Both the position numbers and the translations under genes were made by a program. This document shows, in pieces, positions 17,821 through 32,366 of a stretch of 64,000 nucleotides of DNA. Location: positions 104,595 to 168,594 of the forward strand of contig JBDKSB010000013.1 of NCBI GenBank assembly GCA_039683095.1, in the 5' to 3' direction. This DNA comes from Acidobacteriota bacterium (GTDB lineage Bacteria; Acidobacteriota; Aminicenantia; Aminicenantales; Saccharicenantaceae). The notes under the pieces are model-generated. The model was not told the DNA's origin. It saw only the letters and a program-made list of their open reading frames with translations, and ran no database searches. Position 1 is the stretch's first letter, and each line of letters opens with the position of its first letter.

Positions 17821-20601
17821 CTAGAAGATGTTGCCGATCGTCAGGAAGATGAGCGCGCGGCCGCGCTTGTCCTGGGGGTCGAAGTCCCAGAGCTTCCAGG
17901 CGACCTCCAGCCGGACGGGCCCGAGGGCGGTCCGGTAGCGGATGCCTCCGCCGACGGCGCCCTCGAGGTCGAACGGACGGAAGTCCTTGAGGCCGGAGAA
18001 GACGTTGCCCAGGTCGAAGAAGGCGGCCAGGCGCAGGTCCCGCCAGGGCCGGAAAACGGGGAATGTCAGCTCCGTGTTGATGAGGACCAGGGCCTCCCCG
18101 CCGTAGGGCTTGAGCGTCGTCGGATCGATGGGCCCGAGCATCTCGAACTCCTCGCCCCGGAAGGTGTTGCTGCCGCCGGCGAAGAACCGTTCCGGCAGGT
18201 GGCTCAGGCCGTTGGCCAGCCCCAGGCGCGCCGTCAGGCCGAGGTTGAAGGTCGAGGTCAGGGGCCGGAAGTACTGGCCCTTGAGGAAGATCTTCTGGTA
18301 GTTGGACTCCGTGCCGAACAGGGGCAGGCCCACCTCGCCGACGGCGCTCAGGAACCAGCCCCGGCTCGGGTTCAGGGTGTCGTCCCGCCGTTCCCAGCTC
18401 ATGCTGACCGAGGCCAGGGCGGCCGAGTACGGCAGGAAGCGGCGGTCGATATCAGGCGGCAGATCGCTGAGGTCGGGAGTCTCGGGCAGGGACGTCCTCG
18501 TCAGGCTCAGCGACCCGAGCAGCAGGCGCGACCGTCTCAGGGCCTTGACCAGGCTGAGGCTGACGCCGCGCCGGTCGAGCACGAAGGCCGTCCGGTCCTC
18601 GCGTTCGATCCAGGCCAGGACGGTCATCGGCAGGGACAGCCTGAAGAAATACGGCTGGTTCCAGGAGACGACGGCCCGGCTCTCGACGACGCTGGTCTGG
18701 CCGACCAGGCCCGCCTGGGCGCCCAGCCCGAAGACGTTGCTGCGGATGTATTCGGCGGTGCCCCGCACCCGGAAATCCTCGGGCCCGACGCCGGCCCAGG
18801 AGCCGGTCACGGGCTCCTTCGACTCGAAACCGAGGCCGACGCCGGCGTAGTTCTTCTCCCCTTCGCGGACGGTGACGACGACGACCTCGCCGCCGGGCCC
18901 GGTCTGGACCTCCTCGACGCGGACCTCCGAGAAGATGCCGAGCGCCTCCAGCCGTCTCTTCGACGTCTGGACCTTCGCGTAGTCGGCCGGATCGCCCTTG
19001 GCGACGCGAAGCTCCCGGCGGATGACCCCCGGGCGGGTCGAACGGTTCCCCGCGACGAAGACGTCACGGATGGTGACGGGGGTACCTTCGGTGATCTCGT
19101 AGACCAGGGCGACCCGGTTCTCCGCCGGCCGCTCGACCCGGGCCGCGACTTCGCCGCCGCGGACGCCGCGGTTGAGGTAGAAGCTCTCGATCTGGCTGAC
19201 GTCCCTCTGGACGTTGGGCGCGAAGTAGGCCCCGCCCTCGCGGCTGACGAGGCCGCCGGCCAGCGTCGCCGGCGGGACGATCGTGGCGCCGGTGATGCGG
19301 ATGGCTTCGACGGTCGTCCGCGCCCCCTCGCGGACGTCGTAGACGGCCTTCACGCCGTCCCGGACCGGCACGAGTTCGAGCCGGACCTGAACGTCGGCGA
19401 AGCCGTTCTCCTTGTAGAACTCCTCGGTCTCCCGGGGGATGCGGAAGAGGCGGTCGTAGCTGAGAAAGGCGACGAGCGGGACGTTCTCGCGGATGGCCAG
19501 CCGGGTCTTCAGGTCGAAGCTCGAGAAGGCCCTGTTGCCGCGGAAGTCCATGCCGGCGATCTTGGATTTCCTGCCGGGCTCGACCTCGTGGATGATGCGG
19601 GTCTCGCTCTGGTCCCTCTCCACCCGGCTCTTGACCGCGGCGAAAAGATACCCCTTCCGGCGGACGTAGTTGAGGATCCGGGCCTCGCCCTCGGCCAGGC
19701 CCCATTGCTCGAAGACGCGCTCCGCCCAGATCGGGTCGAGGAGCCGGGCCGGGACCTTGGCGCCCCGGACGAGGATGGTGATCTTGTCCTGGGGCACGAT
19801 CTCGACGCGGAGGTCGACCCGGCGGTTCTGGTCGTCGAAGCTCTCCCCGGCGAGCCGGACCTCGGCCCGCCGGTAACCCGCCCGGGCCAGCCGGTCCGAG
19901 AGGCCCTGGAGGTCGGCGGCCAGGACCTGGGGGACGTAGGCGTCCCCGACGCGCGTCCTCATCTTCTTCAACAGGTCCCGCTCGGGGATCTCGGCCTTCC
20001 ACTCGACCTCGAGCCCGCCGACCCGGTAGCTCTTCCAATCAGCGGCCCGGAAGACCAGGACGGCCGTCGACGCCTCCTCGTTCTTCTCCACCTCGCAGGC
20101 GACGGCGGCGTCGAAACAACCCTCCTGGCGCAGCCCCCGGCGCACCTCCTCGACCGCCTGCGGCAGCCGGTCTTCCTGAAGGAAGGCGCCCGGGCGCTGG
20201 GACGTCAGGGCCTCGCGCAGCCGCGAGGCCGGGACGCCGGCGCCGCGGAAGCGGACGGCGTCGATGAAGACCTTCCGGACCAGGTCGAAGACGAGATCGA
20301 TCCGCTCCGTGCCCGTCCGCGAGACGCGGACGTCGGCGAACAGGCCGGCCCGGAAGATCTGCTTGACGGCCTGGTCGACGAGCCGCGGGGAGAAGGCGTC
20401 CCCGGGCCGGATGGGGATGAGCTCGAGCAGTCCCGCCTCGCCGGGCCGGCCGTCGACGCGGACGACGACCCGGTCGACGACGACGCCCTCCTGGACGGGC
20501 GCGGCCGCCCCGGCCGCGGCCAGCAGGACGGCCAGGGCCAGGCCCGCCGCGGCCAGCGCCGCCGCCCGCCGCGGCCTAGAAGCGCTTGCGGAACTTGACA
20601 T
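17821..20601 (-). CDS. Omp85-family outer-membrane assembly factor (BamA/TamA type)
   Basis: Product of 926 aa. A signal peptide of about 33 residues is followed by several POTRA repeats (about 40-560; repeats such as IDAVRFRGAGVPASRLREAL and IRDVFVAGNRSTRPGVIRREL). A 16-strand barrel comes next, with the family motif GGSNTFRGEEFE (R-G-F/Y position kept as R-G-E) and a terminal Phe. It inserts beta-barrels or exports substrates across the periplasm. Its immediate upstream neighbour is tamB, overlapping by 26 bp, so a TamA-like role is likely. It may also serve as BamA, since no second copy is visible. The ATG at 20601 begins the signal peptide. Confidence 0.88.
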   Translation of the reverse strand: MSSSASASRPRRAAALAAAGLALAVLLAAAGAAAPVQEGVVVDRVVVRVDGRPGEAGLLELIPIRPGDAFSPRLVDQAVKQIFRAGLFADVRVSRTGTERIDLVFDLVRKVFIDAVRFRGAGVPASRLREALTSQRPGAFLQEDRLPQAVEEVRRGLRQEGCFDAAVACEVEKNEEASTAVLVFRAADWKSYRVGGLEVEWKAEIPERDLLKKMRTRVGDAYVPQVLAADLQGLSDRLARAGYRRAEVRLAGESFDDQNRRVDLRVEIVPQDKITILVRGAKVPARLLDPIWAERVFEQWGLAEGEARILNYVRRKGYLFAAVKSRVERDQSETRIIHEVEPGRKSKIAGMDFRGNRAFSSFDLKTRLAIRENVPLVAFLSYDRLFRIPRETEEFYKENGFADVQVRLELVPVRDGVKAVYDVREGARTTVEAIRITGATIVPPATLAGGLVSREGGAYFAPNVQRDVSQIESFYLNRGVRGGEVAARVERPAENRVALVYEITEGTPVTIRDVFVAGNRSTRPGVIRRELRVAKGDPADYAKVQTSKRRLEALGIFSEVRVEEVQTGPGGEVVVVTVREGEKNYAGVGLGFESKEPVTGSWAGVGPEDFRVRGTAEYIRSNVFGLGAQAGLVGQTSVVESRAVVSWNQPYFFRLSLPMTVLAWIEREDRTAFVLDRRGVSLSLVKALRRSRLLLGSLSLTRTSLPETPDLSDLPPDIDRRFLPYSAALASVSMSWERRDDTLNPSRGWFLSAVGEVGLPLFGTESNYQKIFLKGQYFRPLTSTFNLGLTARLGLANGLSHLPERFFAGGSNTFRGEEFEMLGPIDPTTLKPYGGEALVLINTELTFPVFRPWRDLRLAAFFDLGNVFSGLKDFRPFDLEGAVGGGIRYRTALGPVRLEVAWKLWDFDPQDKRGRALIFLTIGNIF

Positions 20602-23600
20602 CGAAACCAAGCCTTCCCCGGTCGTCCCGCCCGCCCACGAGCGAGAAGCGCCGGCTGACATCCCACTCCATCCGGAAGATGGGGGACTCGTCGATCTCGT
20701 TCCTGACGCTCGAATTGGCCAGGATGGTCGAGTACAGCACCAGCAGGTTGTTGGAGATCTTCTTGCCTACCGTTATCCGGGCCCCGATGCCGCCCGGGCC
20801 GCTCTCCGGGACGTAGGGGTCGACCCGGAAGCGGTCGAGCGAGAGCAGGCCGCCCGTCCGCCGCTTGGCCAGGTCGGCCACCTGGTAGGTCAGGAGCGAG
20901 GCGGTGTTCAGGGCGGTGCTGCGGTCGCCCGAATATGAATAATACATCCGCCGGAACGAATCGCCCAGGGCCAGGAGCGACAGGATCTCCTCCGGCGGCA
21001 GCGGCGGCGAGGAGCCGAACTCCGGCTTGAGCCGGCTGACCGGGCCGCTCAGGGTCAGCGTCACGCGGTAGTCCTTGACGTACGTCTCGCCGCGGAAGTC
21101 GAGGAAGGCCTCCGTGTTCACCGGGTCGCCGAACCCCAGCCGGCCGTGGATGACGCGGAAGCTGCGGTCCTGGAAGTAGAGATCGCCGCTGACGAGGTTG
21201 ATGTCGCCGAGGAGGGTGGGATCGTCGAAGCCGCCGGCCACGGTCAGGTTGAACCGGGCGCTGAAGCGGCCGAGCGAGTTCTCGATGGCCACGTTCTCGT
21301 CGCCGCGGAGGCGGATGTTCAGGGACATGCCGTCGAAGAACGACGGTCCCGGGGTCTGCGTCGGCGCCTGCGAGGAGAAGCTGAAGCCGTCGTAGATCTC
21401 GCGGCGCCAGGTCAGCCGCCTGAACAGGAGCTCGCCCTCGGTCACGAAGCGGCGCGGCCCCTTGAGGAGGCGCAGGGAGCCGTCCACCTGGGCCCGCATC
21501 CGCTCCATGGGCGACAGGACCATGTCCTTGCCCTCGAGCCGCAGGTCCATCGTGGCGATGCCGCCCGCGCCGATCCCGACCGTGCCCGAACCGGCGATCG
21601 GCCCGCCGCCGAGCCGGCCGGCGATGGAGGTGATGGTCAGGACGCCGTCGGCGTAGGTCATGGGCGAGACGAAATCCGACACGGCGTAGGAGAACCCCGG
21701 CAGCGGCATGACCGGCGCGGCGACGTCGAGGGAGACAGACAGGCCGGCCCCGGCCGCGGTCTGGGCGACGTTGGCGACATAATCTATCCGGCCCTGGGCC
21801 CCGTTCCAGGGAACGACCAGGTCGAGGCTGGTGACCCGGCCCTTGACCGAGCCGCTCCAGGGCTCGCCGGACAGGGGGAATTCGAAGGCGCCCTCGAAGG
21901 GATTTTCGCCGGGGACGAGCGCACCGTTCAGCCCGAGGGAGATCTTCCCGCCGGAGACCCCGACCGAGAGCCCGCCGCGGGCCTCCGTCCTGTCGATCGG
22001 CGGCAGCAGCATGTCCTTGACGTCGAAAAGGCCGGGCAGGCGGTCCCGGCCGAAGACGCCGCGGCCGGCCAGTGACAGAGACAACCGCCCCGAGGCCGCC
22101 GGGACGATCTTGGAGAAATCGAGCTCCTCCCCGCGGAGGTCGAAGTCGAACTCGCCGCGGGCCGGCCCGACGAGCAGGCGCCCCTCGAGGCGGCCGCCGT
22201 CGAAATCCATGGCCAGCTCGGGGAAGGACAGCAGGCCGTCCTTATAGAGGATGCGGCCGGCCGCCCGGGAGCCCTTCTGGCCGAAGAACCTGATCTCGGG
22301 ACTGGCGAACGTTCCCTCGAATTCCTGGCCGCCGCCGGCCCTCTGGGTCATACGGAAATCGCCCTCGGCCCGGCCGGACACGCTCACGGGGACTTCGAGG
22401 GCCGGCAGGATGCGGGCCAGTTCGCCCTCGCCGTTCCTGACATCGACGGCCAGCCCGCCGCGGGCCGCCCGGACCTCGACCTGTCCCTTGAGATCCGGGT
22501 CGTCGACGCCGAAGCGGCCCTCGAACGCGCCCCCGGCGAAGGTCAGGCCGGCCTCGACGGAGGCGGCGTTGAAAAGCCCGAAGCCGCCCGGCGACAGGGT
22601 GGCTTTCAGATCCAGCGCCGGCGAGGCCGAGCGGCCGGTCAGGTGTGCGTCGGCATAGCCCCGGCCCCGGATCTCCCCGAAGCCGAAGTCCTGGCGGAGC
22701 TCGAACGCGACGAACTCCCTGGTCTCCTTGACGTCGGAGACCGGGCCCCGGATGCGGGCGTCCAGGTCACCCTTGAGGTCGATGCGGGCCGTCGCCTCGA
22801 AACGGCCGAAATCCGATTCCAGGCCCGGCGTCTCGATGGTGACGATGTGGCCGGGGAAATCGACGCCGACCTTGACGAGGCCGCGGAAGGCATAGGTCCC
22901 GCCGCGGCGCTGGAGCGAGTCGTCGCGGAACTCGGCCTCGACGGCGAGCCGTCCGTGGGCCAGGGTGAAGCTGCCCCAGGCCGCGGACCGGACCGGCCAG
23001 GGGATGGAGATCTCCCGGAAAACCGGATCGACGATCATCGGGGAGGTCCGGCCTTCGACCCGGCCTCCGGAGAAGGTCAGGATCAGGCTCTCGGCCGGCC
23101 GGCCCGGCTTCCGGAGACCGAGCTCGAGACGTCCTCCCTTCTCCGGCGCGAGCTCGAACCTGCCCCGGATCTCGCCCATGGGCACCTGGTTGAGGGCCAG
23201 GGTATCGGAAGCGACGCTCGTCGTGACCGACAGGCGGCGGTCCCGGCGCTCGATCCGGGCCTCGCCGTTGACCCGGCCCTGCCAGCCGAAGGGCATATGC
23301 AGCAGGTCGTCGAGGATGTCCGCCGAGATATCATAGCGGGCCTCGAACTCGAAGGCCGGATCCAGGATGGTCCGGACCCGGCCGCTGGCCGAGAACGAGA
23401 GCTCCGGCCCCTCGAACGACAGACGGCTGATGGTCGCATCCTCGCCCTTGCCGTCCAGGGCCACGGTCAGGGCGCCCAGGGGGGTCGAGACGCGCCGCGG
23501 CATCGCGTAGCCGCTCGACGCGGCCGTCGCCCGGATGGCATAGTCCTCGCCCTTCTGGGTGACGAGCGCCCGGACGCCGCGGGCCTCGATCCGGGCGCCC

Positions 23601-24073
23601 CGCGATTCGTAGACGACCAGCCCGTCCTCGATGAGGCCGCGCGAGATGATGAACGGCAGCTCCAGGATGGACAGCGGCGGCCGCGGCTTGCGGCGCGGCT
23701 GGCCGGCCTGGGCCGGGGCCGGGCGGATGCGGATCTCCGGGGACTGGACGACGACGGACAGGATCCGGCGGTTCCGGACGAACGAGAGGTAGGGGATCTC
23801 GATCCTGACCCGGCGGGCCCGCAGGAGCGGCGCGTCGCCGAGGGAGCGGAAGTTCTCGATGACCAGGGCCGGCGGGAAATAGGACACGCGGAGGCGGTCG
23901 TAGGCGAAGTTCTTGTGGACCTGGCTGCCGATCTCCCGGACCAGGGCGTTCTTGCCCACGATCACGCTGACCGCCAGGACGGCCAGGACGAAGACGAACG
24001 CGGCCGCCCGGCGGATCCGGCGGGCGAGCGTCCGGGCCCGCTCCCCGAGCCGGAGGATGGCCTGGATCCTCAC
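20576..24073 (-). CDS. tamB: TamB/AsmA-like translocation and assembly module protein
   Basis: Product of 1165 aa. It is anchored by one N-terminal transmembrane helix (about 25-43, [15 protein letters not shown]). A very long repetitive beta-rich periplasmic region with AsmA-like repeats follows. The C-terminal DUF490/TamB domain contains [21 protein letters not shown] and ends in VKFRKRF. TamB proteins bridge the periplasm and are implicated in lipid transport and barrel assembly. The start is a GTG at 24073 sharing GTGA with the fsa stop. Upstream readings translate as the antisense of fsa. The Omp85 partner follows directly. Confidence 0.88.
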   Translation of the reverse strand: MRIQAILRLGERARTLARRIRRAAAFVFVLAVLAVSVIVGKNALVREIGSQVHKNFAYDRLRVSYFPPALVIENFRSLGDAPLLRARRVRIEIPYLSFVRNRRILSVVVQSPEIRIRPAPAQAGQPRRKPRPPLSILELPFIISRGLIEDGLVVYESRGARIEARGVRALVTQKGEDYAIRATAASSGYAMPRRVSTPLGALTVALDGKGEDATISRLSFEGPELSFSASGRVRTILDPAFEFEARYDISADILDDLLHMPFGWQGRVNGEARIERRDRRLSVTTSVASDTLALNQVPMGEIRGRFELAPEKGGRLELGLRKPGRPAESLILTFSGGRVEGRTSPMIVDPVFREISIPWPVRSAAWGSFTLAHGRLAVEAEFRDDSLQRRGGTYAFRGLVKVGVDFPGHIVTIETPGLESDFGRFEATARIDLKGDLDARIRGPVSDVKETREFVAFELRQDFGFGEIRGRGYADAHLTGRSASPALDLKATLSPGGFGLFNAASVEAGLTFAGGAFEGRFGVDDPDLKGQVEVRAARGGLAVDVRNGEGELARILPALEVPVSVSGRAEGDFRMTQRAGGGQEFEGTFASPEIRFFGQKGSRAAGRILYKDGLLSFPELAMDFDGGRLEGRLLVGPARGEFDFDLRGEELDFSKIVPAASGRLSLSLAGRGVFGRDRLPGLFDVKDMLLPPIDRTEARGGLSVGVSGGKISLGLNGALVPGENPFEGAFEFPLSGEPWSGSVKGRVTSLDLVVPWNGAQGRIDYVANVAQTAAGAGLSVSLDVAAPVMPLPGFSYAVSDFVSPMTYADGVLTITSIAGRLGGGPIAGSGTVGIGAGGIATMDLRLEGKDMVLSPMERMRAQVDGSLRLLKGPRRFVTEGELLFRRLTWRREIYDGFSFSSQAPTQTPGPSFFDGMSLNIRLRGDENVAIENSLGRFSARFNLTVAGGFDDPTLLGDINLVSGDLYFQDRSFRVIHGRLGFGDPVNTEAFLDFRGETYVKDYRVTLTLSGPVSRLKPEFGSSPPLPPEEILSLLALGDSFRRMYYSYSGDRSTALNTASLLTYQVADLAKRRTGGLLSLDRFRVDPYVPESGPGGIGARITVGKKISNNLLVLYSTILANSSVRNEIDESPIFRMEWDVSRRFSLVGGRDDRGRLGFDVKFRKRF

Positions 24074-24714
24074 TTCTTGACTTTCCTCCAGTCGGCCAGG
24101 AAGCGCTCGACGCCGATGTCGGTCAGCGGGTGACGGAGGAGCTTCTCCATGACCCCGAACGGCACAGTGGCGATGTCGGCCCCGAGCCGGGCCGCCTCGA
24201 TGACGTGGCGGGGGTGGCGGACGCTGGCCACGATTATCTCCGTGGCCGTATCGGAGTTCTCGAAGATCTGGACGATCTCGTCGATCAGGGCCATGCCGTC
24301 CTCGGCTATGTCGTCGAGGCGGCCGATGAACGGGCTGACGAAGCGGGCCCCGGCCTTGGACGCGAGCAGGGCTTGCCCGGCGGAGAAGATGAGCGTCATG
24401 TTGACGGCGATGCCCTCGCCGGCGAGGCGGCTGGCGGCCTTGAGCCCCTCGACGCCGACGGGGATCTTGACGGCGATGTTGGGCGCGATGCGGGCCAGGG
24501 CCCGGGCCTCGGGCACGATCTCGTCGGCCTTGAGCGAGACGCACTCGGCGCTGACGGGCCCGGGAGTGAGGGCGCAGATGGCCCGGATGTTGTCCTCGAA
24601 ACTGGCGCTCTCCTTGGAGCAGAGCGAGGGATTGGTCGTCACGCCGTCGAGGACGCCCCAGCCGGCGACCTCGCGGATCTCTTCGACATTGGCCGAATCC
24701 AGGAACAGCTTCAT
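24070..24714 (-). CDS. Transaldolase / fructose-6-phosphate aldolase family
   Basis: Product of 214 aa, the short FSA/TalC class. It begins [15 protein letters not shown] and carries GVTTNPSL and the Schiff-base Lys in VKIPVG (about residue 84). Activity is either transaldolase in the pentose-phosphate pathway or aldol cleavage of fructose-6-phosphate; sequence alone does not decide. It is joined by 4-bp overlaps to both the FAH gene upstream (ATGA) and tamB downstream (GTGA). Confidence 0.92.
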   Translation of the reverse strand: MKLFLDSANVEEIREVAGWGVLDGVTTNPSLCSKESASFEDNIRAICALTPGPVSAECVSLKADEIVPEARALARIAPNIAVKIPVGVEGLKAASRLAGEGIAVNMTLIFSAGQALLASKAGARFVSPFIGRLDDIAEDGMALIDEIVQIFENSDTATEIIVASVRHPRHVIEAARLGADIATVPFGVMEKLLRHPLTDIGVERFLADWRKVKK

Positions 24715-25490
24715 TGAACCTCCTTGCCGCTCGGGCGCGTGAACGTGTTGGAGAGCACGCCGATGCCTTCGATCTGGACGTCGACCCGGTCGCCCGGGGC
24801 CGTGGCTCCCACCCCGGCCGGCGTGCCGGTGGCGATGATGTCGCCGGGGTTGAGGGTCATGATCCGCGAGACGTAGCGGACGAGATACGGGATGGGGAAG
24901 ATCAGGTTGGCCGTCGTCCCCGACTGGACGAGCTTGCCGTTGAGGAAGGTCTTCAGCCGGATCGCGGCCGGGTCGAGCCCGGTCGCGACGCAGGGCCCGA
25001 CCGCGGCGAACGTGTCGAAGCCCTTGGCCCGGGCGAACTGTACGTCCCGGCCTTGCAGGTCCCGGGCCGTGACGTCGTCGAAACAGGTGTAGCCGAGGAT
25101 GACGTCGTCGACCGGGTCGTTCTCGCCGAGCTGGCGGGCCTTGCGGCGGATGACGACGCCGACCTCGCCCTCGTAATCCACGCGCCCGGAAGCCGGCGGC
25201 TGGACCACGGCGTCGAGGTGGCCGACGACCGCCGTCGGCGGCTTGAGAAAGATGAGCGGCTCCTCGGGCAGGGGGTTGCCCAGCTCCCTGGCGTGGTCGC
25301 GGTAGTTGCGGCCGATGCCGACGATCTTGGTGGGCAGGACGGGCGGCAGGACGCGGACGTCGCCTATGGGCACGGGGCTCGATCCGATGCTGAAGTCGCC
25401 GTAGATCGAGCCGACGACCGGGAAGAGGTACTCTTCCTTGAGGATGCCCGTGAGGACCCTCTTGCGGTAGCGGAAACGGTAGATCTTCAA
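24711..25490 (-). CDS. Fumarylacetoacetate hydrolase-family protein
   Basis: Product of 259 aa. The C-terminal FAH fold carries [13 protein letters not shown], the metal-binding Asp/Glu of [11 protein letters not shown], and the closing [15 protein letters not shown]. Such enzymes act as 2-oxo-acid hydratases, isomerases or oxaloacetate decarboxylases; the substrate is unknown. The start is a TTG at 25490 behind GGGAGAG. Longer readings run into antisense of the lipoprotein gene. It lies 16 bp after the lipoprotein gene and is coupled to fsa. Confidence 0.88.
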   Translation of the reverse strand: MKIYRFRYRKRVLTGILKEEYLFPVVGSIYGDFSIGSSPVPIGDVRVLPPVLPTKIVGIGRNYRDHARELGNPLPEEPLIFLKPPTAVVGHLDAVVQPPASGRVDYEGEVGVVIRRKARQLGENDPVDDVILGYTCFDDVTARDLQGRDVQFARAKGFDTFAAVGPCVATGLDPAAIRLKTFLNGKLVQSGTTANLIFPIPYLVRYVSRIMTLNPGDIIATGTPAGVGATAPGDRVDVQIEGIGVLSNTFTRPSGKEVQ

Positions 25491-25506
25491 TTGCGCTCTC
25501 CCGTCT

Positions 25507-26036
25507 TCAGCATACACCAGGGGCGGCCGGCCGGTCGACCCCCGCTTCCTTGCGGACCGGATCCACGGTCGCCACCGAGAATTCCGAGGCCCGCCCCTTT
25601 GCGTCGAAGACCCGGACGGCGAAGGCCGGCTTGGCCGGGGCGGCCGGGCCCGGGGGCAGCTCATAGGCGAAGGTCCTGACCCCGGCCCCCTCCCCCGCCG
25701 GCCCGCGCAGGGCCGCGAGCTCGCCGCCGGAGACCCGGCGGGCCAGCCGGGCCGTCTTCTCGACCGCCCCGGACGTGAGCGGCGCGCCGGCGCCGGGCCG
25801 GCCCTTGTCGAAGACCCAGATCTCGACGGCGGCCAGCAGGCCGAGCGGCCTCCCGCCCACCGTCTTGACGGGATCGATCCAGCGGAGGACGACCGTTCCC
25901 TCGCCGGCGACGGCGGTCAGACGCTCGACGGGCATGGGCGCGCGGCCCGGCGGCAGGACGAGCGGGCCCTTGCGGCCGCAGGCCGGCGCGGCGGCCAGGC
26001 ACAGCCCGAGGAGGAGCGCCGCGATCCGCTTGTCCA

Positions 26037-26037
<1 letters not shown>
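25507..26037 (-). CDS. Small lipoprotein with fibronectin-like region
   Basis: Product of 176 aa. The signal sequence ends in a lipobox (A-A-P-A-C, Cys at about 20). The mature start CGRKGPLVLPPG resembles the LptM/YifL-type C-G-x-K-G-P-L motif. A single beta-sandwich-like region follows (VERLTAVAGEGTVVLRWIDP, then FAVRVFDAKGRASEF), reminiscent of a fibronectin type III domain. The ATG shares one base with the hslU stop (TGATG). In an operon with tamB and omp85 an envelope role is likely, but the exact function is unknown. Confidence 0.72.
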
Positions 26038-27433
<1,396 letters not shown>

Positions 27434-27434
<1 letters not shown>

Positions 27435-27961
27435 CAGAGCTCCTCGACCGTGATCTCGGCGTTGGTGTAGACGCAGATCTCGGCGGCGATCCTCAGGGCC
27501 TCCTCGGCGACGGCCCGGGCGTCGAGGCCGGTGTGCTTGATCAGGGCCCGGGCCGCGGCCAGGGCGAAGGAGCCGCCAGAGCCGATGGCCAGGATGCCGT
27601 CATCGGGCTCGACGACGTCGCCGGTGCCGGAGATGAGGAGCGAGGTCCCCTTGTCGGCCACGATGAGCAGGGCGTCGAGCTGGCGCAGGGCCTTCTCCAT
27701 GCGCCAGTCCTTGGCCAGCTCGATGGCCGCCCGCGACAGGTTGCCGCGGTACTCCTCGAGCTTGGCCTCGAAGCGGGCGAACAGGGCGAAAGCGTCGGAG
27801 GTCGCGCCGGCGAAGCCGGCCAGGACGTCCCCCTTGCCCAGGCGGCGGATCTTGGTGGCGGTCTTCTTGAGGACGGTCTGGCCCATGGTCACCTGGCCGT
27901 CGGCGGCCATGGCCGTTTTCCCCATATGACGGACGCAGATGACGGTCGTCGAACGGATCAT
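27434..27961 (-). CDS. hslV: HslV peptidase subunit
   Basis: Product of 175 aa with the proteasome-beta fold. The nucleophile is an N-terminal Thr exposed by processing; here [10 protein letters not shown] begins at residue 5, so a four-residue propeptide (MIRS) must be removed rather than Met alone. [11 protein letters not shown] and [14 protein letters not shown] are conserved. It is the first gene of the nine-gene operon; AAGGAG lies about 5 nt before the ATG, with a promoter and a small palindrome just upstream. Confidence 0.96.
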
Positions 27962-27983
27962 GGAGGCTCCTTTGACCCTGTCA

Positions 27984-28012
27984 ATGATATCGGATAGGGG
28001 GGGTGAAGTAAA
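27984..28012 (-). promoter_or_regulatory. Promoter of the hslVU-tamB-omp85 operon
   Basis: On the minus strand, TTTACT (28012-28007) and TATCAT (27989-27984) have a 17-bp spacer. A perfect TTGAC-CCT-GTCAA palindrome (27972-27984) overlaps the last -10 base and the expected transcription start. Confidence 0.6.
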
Positions 28013-28066
28013 GGAACCGCCTCCCGGCCCTCTCCGGCGGGCCGGACGTGTCCATGGGCCTCCGGT

Positions 28067-28094
28067 TTGACCGGCCGATGATGATTTTTATAAG
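28067..28094 (+). promoter_or_regulatory. Promoter of the nucleotidyltransferase gene
   Basis: TTGACC (28067-28072) and TATAAG (28089-28094) are 16 bp apart in an AT-rich patch, divergent from the hslV promoter. The leader would be about 26 nt and contains GAGAGGAG. Confidence 0.6.
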
Positions 28095-28126
28095 ATACGG
28101 TAAGCACGCGAGTGAGAGGAGACGCG

Positions 28127-32252
<4,126 letters not shown>

Positions 32253-32278
32253 GCCCGGACCCGGGGCCCGGAAACCAA

Positions 32279-32302
32279 ACGCCGCCGCCGGGCGTATTTT
32301 TT
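32279..32302 (+). terminator. Rho-independent terminator after the beta-galactosidase gene
   Basis: The stem ACGCC/GGCGT (32279-32283 with 32291-32295) has a seven-base GC loop. It is followed by A and six T (32297-32302). Confidence 0.6.
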
Positions 32303-32311
32303 AATGGATCT

Positions 32312-32320
32312 TGATATAAT
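32312..32320 (+). promoter_or_regulatory. Extended -10 promoter of the kinase gene
   Basis: TGATATAAT contains a perfect TATAAT (32315-32320) preceded by TGn. No good -35 is visible at 16-18 bp. The start codon lies 46 nt downstream with no clear Shine-Dalgarno sequence. Confidence 0.55.
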
Positions 32321-32366
32321 CGGATTTAGTCAATATCCTTAATATACGAAGAGCCGGCCGACATCC

